Assembly (NCBI GenBank): GCA_003133625.1
Contig: PKYH01000046.1
Span: forward strand, 1-46,773
Length of the DNA stretch: 46,773 nucleotides
Direction of reading: 5' to 3'
From: Candidatus Bathyarchaeota archaeon
Lineage (GTDB): Archaea > Thermoproteota > Bathyarchaeia > Bathyarchaeales > Bathycorpusculaceae
The position numbers and the translations under genes were made by a program. Numbering within the stretch: position 1 is the first letter of the stretch; each line of letters begins with the position of its first letter. Under the pieces are notes generated by a model. The model worked only from the letters and a program-made list of their open reading frames with translations, was not told the DNA's origin and ran no database searches. Below, in pieces: positions 42,240 through 46,773 of this stretch.

Positions 42240-43376
42240 ATGGAAGAGACCGAAGAAGAACACTTGCAACATAACCATGAAAACGACGAGGATCTAAAAA
42301 GTCGCAGCCCCTTCTCACTTTTGGACGGCGCAACCGCCCAAGTTCCGTCAATAACACCCGAACTGTATTTTGAAAGCAAAACAGCCCGAGATCGCAGCAA
42401 ATCCCTAGAAGAACGGCTCGAATGCTTCGAAATAATACTTGACTCAGAAGTGGGCGACACAAGCCTAACCCGAGCAAGAAACATCGAAAGAGAAGTGGGA
42501 CTCCGACAAATATACTTAAAATTCGAAGGCGGAAACCCAACCGGAACACAAAAAGACCGCATCGCCTTCGCGCAAGCCCTTGACGCACTTCGCAGGGGAT
42601 ACAACGAGATAACAGTCGCCTCATGCGGCAACTACGGCACAGCAATCGCGCTAGCCGCATCCCTCGCTGGATTACGTTGCCTAATATACATCCCTGAAGG
42701 GTACCACGCTAACAGAATCAAAGAAATCAAACAATTAGGCGCCGAAATAATCAAAACTCCAGGAGATTATGAAGAATCCGTGAGAGTTTCCCGCGAACAA
42801 TCTGAAGAAAACGGATATTACGATGCAAATCCAGGCGGAAGCAATACCAACCTCCAATTCAAAGCATACGGCGAAATAGCTTACGAAATCTACGACGAAC
42901 TCAGGGACGCACCTGCCGCCGTGGCCGTACCAGCCTCAAACGGCTCCACAATAGCAGGAATATACAGAGGCTTCCTAAGCCTATACAACCGAGGAAAAAC
43001 ATCCCGCATACCACGCTTCATCGCAGGCTCATCCTACGGCATGAACCCCATAATAAACGCATTCATCAAAAACATGCCCCACTGTTGCGACTTAAAACCA
43101 GAAAAAATCAGAAACACCACAATCAACGAGCCTCTAATCAACTGGCGTTCAATCGACGGCGACTACGCACTGTCCGCCATCAGACAAACCCATGGATGGG
43201 CTGCATACGCAACGGACAAGAGCATGATAGATTACGCACGCTTAATAAGAGAAAAGGAAGGCCTAAGTGTACTTCCAGCGTCCACAGCCGGGCTAATAGC
43301 GCTTCTGGACAGGCATAAAAAGGAACCTTACCCAGGCGACCGATATGTGGTAATCCTTACTGGACGCAAAGCGTGA
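42240..43376 (+). CDS. PLP-dependent threonine synthase/cysteate synthase-like enzyme
   Basis: 378 residues, fold-type II PLP enzyme. The Schiff-base Lys is Lys105 in GGNPTGTQKDRIAFAQAL. SCGNYGTA (128-135) binds the substrate carboxylate, PASNGSTIAGIYRGF is the phosphate loop region, and STAGLIAL is C-terminal. The family makes threonine, cysteate, diaminobutyrate or similar by beta/gamma replacement. The highly charged N-terminus of ~25 residues is unusual. It is the first gene of a three-gene operon with a DUF1611 protein (7 nt away) and a PP-loop enzyme, which argues against plain threonine synthesis. Confidence 0.85.
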   Translation: MEETEEEHLQHNHENDEDLKSRSPFSLLDGATAQVPSITPELYFESKTARDRSKSLEERLECFEIILDSEVGDTSLTRARNIEREVGLRQIYLKFEGGNPTGTQKDRIAFAQALDALRRGYNEITVASCGNYGTAIALAASLAGLRCLIYIPEGYHANRIKEIKQLGAEIIKTPGDYEESVRVSREQSEENGYYDANPGGSNTNLQFKAYGEIAYEIYDELRDAPAAVAVPASNGSTIAGIYRGFLSLYNRGKTSRIPRFIAGSSYGMNPIINAFIKNMPHCCDLKPEKIRNTTINEPLINWRSIDGDYALSAIRQTHGWAAYATDKSMIDYARLIREKEGLSVLPASTAGLIALLDRHKKEPYPGDRYVVILTGRKA

Positions 43377-43383
43377 GCAACAT

Positions 43384-44433
43384 ATGCCAGAAGAAAAAGC
43401 ATTAGTCTACTGCGAAAGAGAATACCTAAATGCAAACGGCAAAACAGCTCACGGACTCGTACGTTACACAACCAGATACAAAATTGTGGGTGTCGTAGAT
43501 TCAACTGCTCCTCTGGGGGACGCAGGGGAAATATTAGACGGAAAAAAAAGAGGAATTCCACTATTTTACGACTTAAAAGAAGCCCGCGAAAAAACTAAAC
43601 CCGACACATTTATAATCGGAGCAGTTTCCGAAGGAGGCATTTTGCCGCAAGGTTACGACAAAGCGGTCATTTATGCTTTGCAGCAAGGCCTAAATGTAGT
43701 TTCAGGGCTTCATCAATTCATCTCAGACGAAGAACGGTTCACCTCAATAGCTAACAAAAACGGCTGCAAAATCACAGACGTCCGCAAGATGTTCAGAGAC
43801 CACAAACGGTTCTACACAGGTGAAATTGGCAAAGTAGGCTCAACCAGAATCGCCACCTTAGGCACAGATTCAGCTATTGGAAAGAGAACCACGGCAGTCA
43901 TGCTAGTCAACGAACTGAGGAAACGCAAACGCAAAGCTGACATGATTTACACTGGACAAACTGGATGGATGCAAGGTTGGCCACATGGAGCAGTCATCGA
44001 CGCATTGATAAACGACTTCGTTTCAGGCGGAATTGAAGGAGCAATACTTGACTCGTGGAGAGATGAAAAACCAGAATTCATCATAATCGAAGGACAAGGA
44101 AGTTTGGTGCACCCATTTTTCCCAGGCGGGTTTGAGATAATGGCTGCAGGACAAATTCACGGCTTCACATTGCAGGATGCCCCTGGCCGTCCATATCTTG
44201 ATGGATTCCCTGGTTACCCTATGCCTGATCCTCTCCGCGTTGTTAAGATAGCCAAGCTCCTTTCCGAACGTCCCCTCATCGGAATAAGCATCAATCATGA
44301 GCACCTTTCGCATGAGGAGGCTAGAAAAGCCAAATCTAAGCTGCATAAAAGATTCAAGGTGCCTGTAGAAGATCCCGTCATTGACGACGTTACACAGATA
44401 GCTGACGCCATCGAGAAACTTAGGGATGGTTAA
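43384..44433 (+). CDS. DUF1611 (DgcN-like) P-loop protein
   Basis: 349 residues. N-terminal Rossmann-like domain (YKIVGVVDSTAPLGDAGEIL) and a C-terminal P-loop domain with GTDSAIGKRTTAVMLVNEL (~160-178), TGQTGWMQGWPHGAVIDAL and IIIEGQGSLVHPFFPGG. This is COG3367. One bacterial member, DgcN, has been reported as a D-glutamate N-acetyltransferase; archaeal members are uncharacterised. It overlaps the next gene by 8 nt. A role on a glutamate-like substrate is possible but inferred. Confidence 0.85.
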   Translation: MPEEKALVYCEREYLNANGKTAHGLVRYTTRYKIVGVVDSTAPLGDAGEILDGKKRGIPLFYDLKEAREKTKPDTFIIGAVSEGGILPQGYDKAVIYALQQGLNVVSGLHQFISDEERFTSIANKNGCKITDVRKMFRDHKRFYTGEIGKVGSTRIATLGTDSAIGKRTTAVMLVNELRKRKRKADMIYTGQTGWMQGWPHGAVIDALINDFVSGGIEGAILDSWRDEKPEFIIIEGQGSLVHPFFPGGFEIMAAGQIHGFTLQDAPGRPYLDGFPGYPMPDPLRVVKIAKLLSERPLIGISINHEHLSHEEARKAKSKLHKRFKVPVEDPVIDDVTQIADAIEKLRDG

Positions 44434-45865
44434 TGTAACGAATATTCAGTGTTTCAATTCTATCGAAGTCTACGACCCAGAAATTAAGGAAAAAACTGTA
44501 AGAACACGCATAACGTGTGAGAGTATTGATGGAGAACGGCACAGCTTCGTTCTTCTCTCCAAATACGAGAAATCTCTATCAGAAGAGCACTTGGCTTTTT
44601 TAAGGCTGGCGTCAGCTATGCCTATTCTTAACTACGGCCTCTTCACTAAGGAAATCACACTGAAATATTCAATAAGCGAATCTGATGTTTCGCTGCTGAA
44701 GGATCTTTTGGATATTTTCAGCAGAGACATTTTCATCAACAAGTTGATACGTAGAAAAAACCCTTATGTTTTACCTGAATTTAGATTATCAGATGAAGAC
44801 GCAACTGAAGAGAACGCTAAGCCCTTAGCAAGCTTAGTCCCTGCCTCTGTCGTAGAAGATTCCCAGCTTTGCTCTGGACTTGATGAAAACTCGTGTGGTG
44901 TACTTTCAAGTGGTGGAAAAGAGAGCCTCTTGACTTATGCCATGTTGAAGGAGGTTGGGGCAAAGGTTTATCCCTTGTACGTCAACGAGAGCGGAGGACA
45001 CTGGCGAACCGCACTTCCAGCTTACCGTCACCACGTAACCAGCGAGCCCAATAACGGTAGAGTTTGGATTAATGTGGACAGGTTATACACTTTCATGCTG
45101 GATCACATGAGAATCATTAGGCCTGATCACAGACAAGTATGGTCAGACACTTACCCAATAAGGCTATGCATATTCCCAGTCTACGTTTTCTATTTACTGC
45201 CGATATTCTTTTCCCAAAAAATCGGCAACTTATTAATCGGAAGTGAATTTGACGACCCCCGCATTTCTCAGTTCTACAAAGGAATAAAGCATTATTATGG
45301 CGTCTACGACCAGACGCAAGACTTTGACTTAAGAATGGAGAAATGGTACGAAAAGAGGATGCCTGGAATGCGCCAATGGAGTGCCGTTAGACCAGTGTCA
45401 GGACTCATTGTGGAGAGGATATTAACCAAACGATATCCAGAAATTGCCAAGTTTCAACGCTCTTGCCACAGTTGCCACTTCCAAGGCAGAGACATAGTGC
45501 CGTGCGGCGACTGCAGCAAGTGCCTTGGAATTCAGTTGTTCCTTCGCGCCAACAACGTTAATCCCGCCATTATGGGCTATGGCAAAAAGGAAATCGCCGC
45601 ATTTCCTGCTCGACTTGCCAAGGGGGGTCTCAGACTGGATGAAGATGAACGAGAGCACGCCGCTTTTCTCGCCAACAAATATGACTCTTCAATAAAGGGA
45701 ACTGAACATGCTCATGTTGAAACTATTCATCTTCACAAAGACACGGCTGATATGCAGCTTGTGCCAAAGCGTTATCGTTTTCATCTGCTTAAGATAATGA
45801 CAGATTATACGAACGGCTTTACAAAATTGTATAACGATGTTTGGGTTCCAACTACGGAGCCTTAA
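44426..45865 (+). CDS. PP-loop ATPase-type enzyme with C-terminal cysteine cluster (MurL-like?)
   Basis: 479 residues. The PP-loop CGVLSSGGKESLLTYAMLKE (~157-176) binds ATP for substrate adenylation. A C-terminal CHSCHF ... CGDCSKC set (~346-365) looks like a Zn or Fe-S site. Between them lies LIGSEFDDPR. It resembles in outline the ATP-using peptidyl-glutamate epimerase MurL, but I cannot confirm that without a search. A tRNA/amide-forming PP-loop enzyme is another option. It is the third gene of the PLP-DUF1611-PP-loop operon. Confidence 0.75.
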   Translation: MVNVTNIQCFNSIEVYDPEIKEKTVRTRITCESIDGERHSFVLLSKYEKSLSEEHLAFLRLASAMPILNYGLFTKEITLKYSISESDVSLLKDLLDIFSRDIFINKLIRRKNPYVLPEFRLSDEDATEENAKPLASLVPASVVEDSQLCSGLDENSCGVLSSGGKESLLTYAMLKEVGAKVYPLYVNESGGHWRTALPAYRHHVTSEPNNGRVWINVDRLYTFMLDHMRIIRPDHRQVWSDTYPIRLCIFPVYVFYLLPIFFSQKIGNLLIGSEFDDPRISQFYKGIKHYYGVYDQTQDFDLRMEKWYEKRMPGMRQWSAVRPVSGLIVERILTKRYPEIAKFQRSCHSCHFQGRDIVPCGDCSKCLGIQLFLRANNVNPAIMGYGKKEIAAFPARLAKGGLRLDEDEREHAAFLANKYDSSIKGTEHAHVETIHLHKDTADMQLVPKRYRFHLLKIMTDYTNGFTKLYNDVWVPTTEP

Positions 45866-46355
45866 AGAGAGGTTTGACCATGCGGATGGCATCGCGTGTT
45901 CCGTTGTGTTCAAATCGGTAAAAGCCTACAAGTCTCTGCTTGATTGTGTAACCTGCTTTTTGATAGAGGCTGATTGCAGGTTCATTTCGTTCAGAAACTT
46001 CGAGTTGCGCGAATTTCATCCCCCGCTGCTTCATGTCCTCTTCTGCTGCCGCCAGAAGGCTGATGCCCACACTTAGGTTTTGAAAACGTGGGTCGACATC
46101 GATCGTTTCGACGTTGCCGATTAGACTTCCCTTCCGATAGGTCACGATTATGAACCCTCGCACCGTACAGTTTTCAGTTTCAACTAGGGCTGTACTGTTG
46201 GCTTTTAGGATTAAATATGCCAGCTGACGCTTAGGATAAGCAGTTAATTCGGGGAAGCATGTCTTCTCAATTTCAGAGATAACTCCGATGTCGTTAGCGT
46301 TTGCCCGACGAATTATAGAAGAAGTTTTCTTTCTTTCCACCGCGGTCAACTTCAC
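45852..46355 (-). CDS. GNAT N-acetyltransferase, RimI-like
   Basis: 167 residues. N-terminal SSIIRRANANDIGVISEIEKTCFPE, then motif A VETIDVDPRFQNLSVGISLLAAAEED, and LEVSERNEPAISLYQKAGYTI, the RimI/NAT pattern. The Q/RxxGxG motif is relaxed to QNLSVG. It is likely a protein or small-molecule N-acetyltransferase. It converges with the PP-loop gene, overlapping by 14 nt. Confidence 0.85.
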   Translation of the reverse strand: MKLTAVERKKTSSIIRRANANDIGVISEIEKTCFPELTAYPKRQLAYLILKANSTALVETENCTVRGFIIVTYRKGSLIGNVETIDVDPRFQNLSVGISLLAAAEEDMKQRGMKFAQLEVSERNEPAISLYQKAGYTIKQRLVGFYRFEHNGTRDAIRMVKPLFKAP

Positions 46356-46543
46356 TATACCTTAGAGTTTGTTTAGGAAAAATCTTTCGACACTAAACGG
46401 TAGATTCGCACTTGAGAAACAAGAACTTTTTACTATAGTAATTTATGGTTTGAACCTGATTCTTACTAGTCAAAAGAAAAAAAGAGACGAACATATTTAT
46501 TTCGGCCTTAGTGGTTGGAATATTGAAACGGAAGGGAAAGACC

Positions 46544-46773
46544 TTGAAAGAAGCAGTCAAAGACTACGAATTCAATGATAAAATGAGCGTAAATGAGCTT
46601 GTTAACCAGATGGAGAAAGCTTGGGGTTTTACCGCTGGCAAACTTGCCACAGGCGTAAACATCCTTGAAAGCATGATTAACACAAAAGGCTGCGTAAAGT
46701 TTCTCTCATTCACCGGCAACCTAGTCGCCACAGGCACGCGCGGCGTGATAAAGGAACTTGTGAAACGCAAACT
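46544..46773 (+). CDS. dys: Deoxyhypusine synthase (partial, N-terminal part)
   Basis: The frame reads from TTG 46544 through SVNELVNQMEKAWGFTAGKL and FLSFTGNLVATGTRGVIKEL to the window edge. These are N-terminal signatures of deoxyhypusine synthase, which uses spermidine and NAD to modify a lysine of aIF5A. TTG 46544 has AAGGGA about 6 nt upstream; TTG 46523 and GTG 46511 are alternatives. The C-terminal ~240 residues lie outside the window. Confidence 0.88.
   Translation, partial: MKEAVKDYEFNDKMSVNELVNQMEKAWGFTAGKLATGVNILESMINTKGCVKFLSFTGNLVATGTRGVIKELVKRK

Overview
The window looks like a chromosomal piece of an anaerobic archaeon, most likely a Bathyarchaeia-type lineage (lineage is inference). 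The archaeal signature is direct: RNase P proteins Rnp2 and Rnp3, ribosomal proteins eL15 and eL13, a start of deoxyhypusine synthase, a five-subunit Cdh-type CO dehydrogenase/acetyl-CoA synthase, formylmethanofuran:H4MPT formyltransferase, and F420-0:glutamate ligase. No methyl-CoM reductase gene is seen here, so the C1 genes are best read as an acetogenic or autotrophic Wood-Ljungdahl route and not as methanogenesis.

Layout. 1-3500: a leftward, tightly packed set of small genes (one ribbon-helix-helix regulator) plus a long repeat-bearing protein that runs off the left edge; it looks like part of an integrated element. 3742-6835: pyruvate/2-oxoacid:ferredoxin oxidoreductase porGDAB. 7037-9285: hexapeptide acetyltransferase, small membrane protein, homocitrate synthase family enzyme. 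9471-11843 (leftward): eL15, eL13, a COG1325 RNA-binding protein, Rnp3, Rnp2. 12187-13890: TRAM protein, tRNA-Gly(CCC), RHH protein, two paralogous stand-alone receiver domains. 13986-18573: purM, purS, purL, purQ. 18746-19395: VapBC-type toxin-antitoxin pair. 19462-25319 (leftward): purF, purD, a HAD protein, ftr and a PfkB kinase. 25482-32470 (leftward): cdhA-B-C-D-E. 32882-36099 (rightward): a NADH-dehydrogenase-like electron-input module (NuoE/NuoF/HoxU-like). 36151-37722 (leftward): two CooC-type Ni-insertion ATPases. 38407-40199: FrhB-like flavoprotein and a MetF-like reductase. 40655-41806: cofE and an SCP2 domain protein. 42240-45865: an operon of a PLP enzyme, a DUF1611/DgcN-like protein and a PP-loop enzyme. 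The window ends with a RimI-like acetyltransferase and the start of deoxyhypusine synthase.

How it fits together: Por, CODH/ACS, Ftr, the MetF-like/FrhB-like pair and the NuoEF-like module are all ferredoxin, pterin, F420 or NAD(P)H enzymes around acetyl-CoA and C1 units. The CooC proteins would mature the nickel clusters of CODH/ACS.

Most interesting points: (1) the NuoEF/HoxU module sits between intact cooC genes and a frameshifted 3' remnant of a cooC copy, next to the cdh operon, with no catalytic hydrogenase or dehydrogenase subunit nearby; (2) three genes (acetyltransferase, TRAM protein, purF) have no in-frame ATG/GTG/TTG that fits, but have a Shine-Dalgarno sequence at proper spacing before ATT or ATA; (3) the PLP/DUF1611/PP-loop operon is a candidate undescribed amino-acid or peptide modification pathway; (4) operator-like inverted repeats sit on the promoters of the left-edge element and of vapBC.
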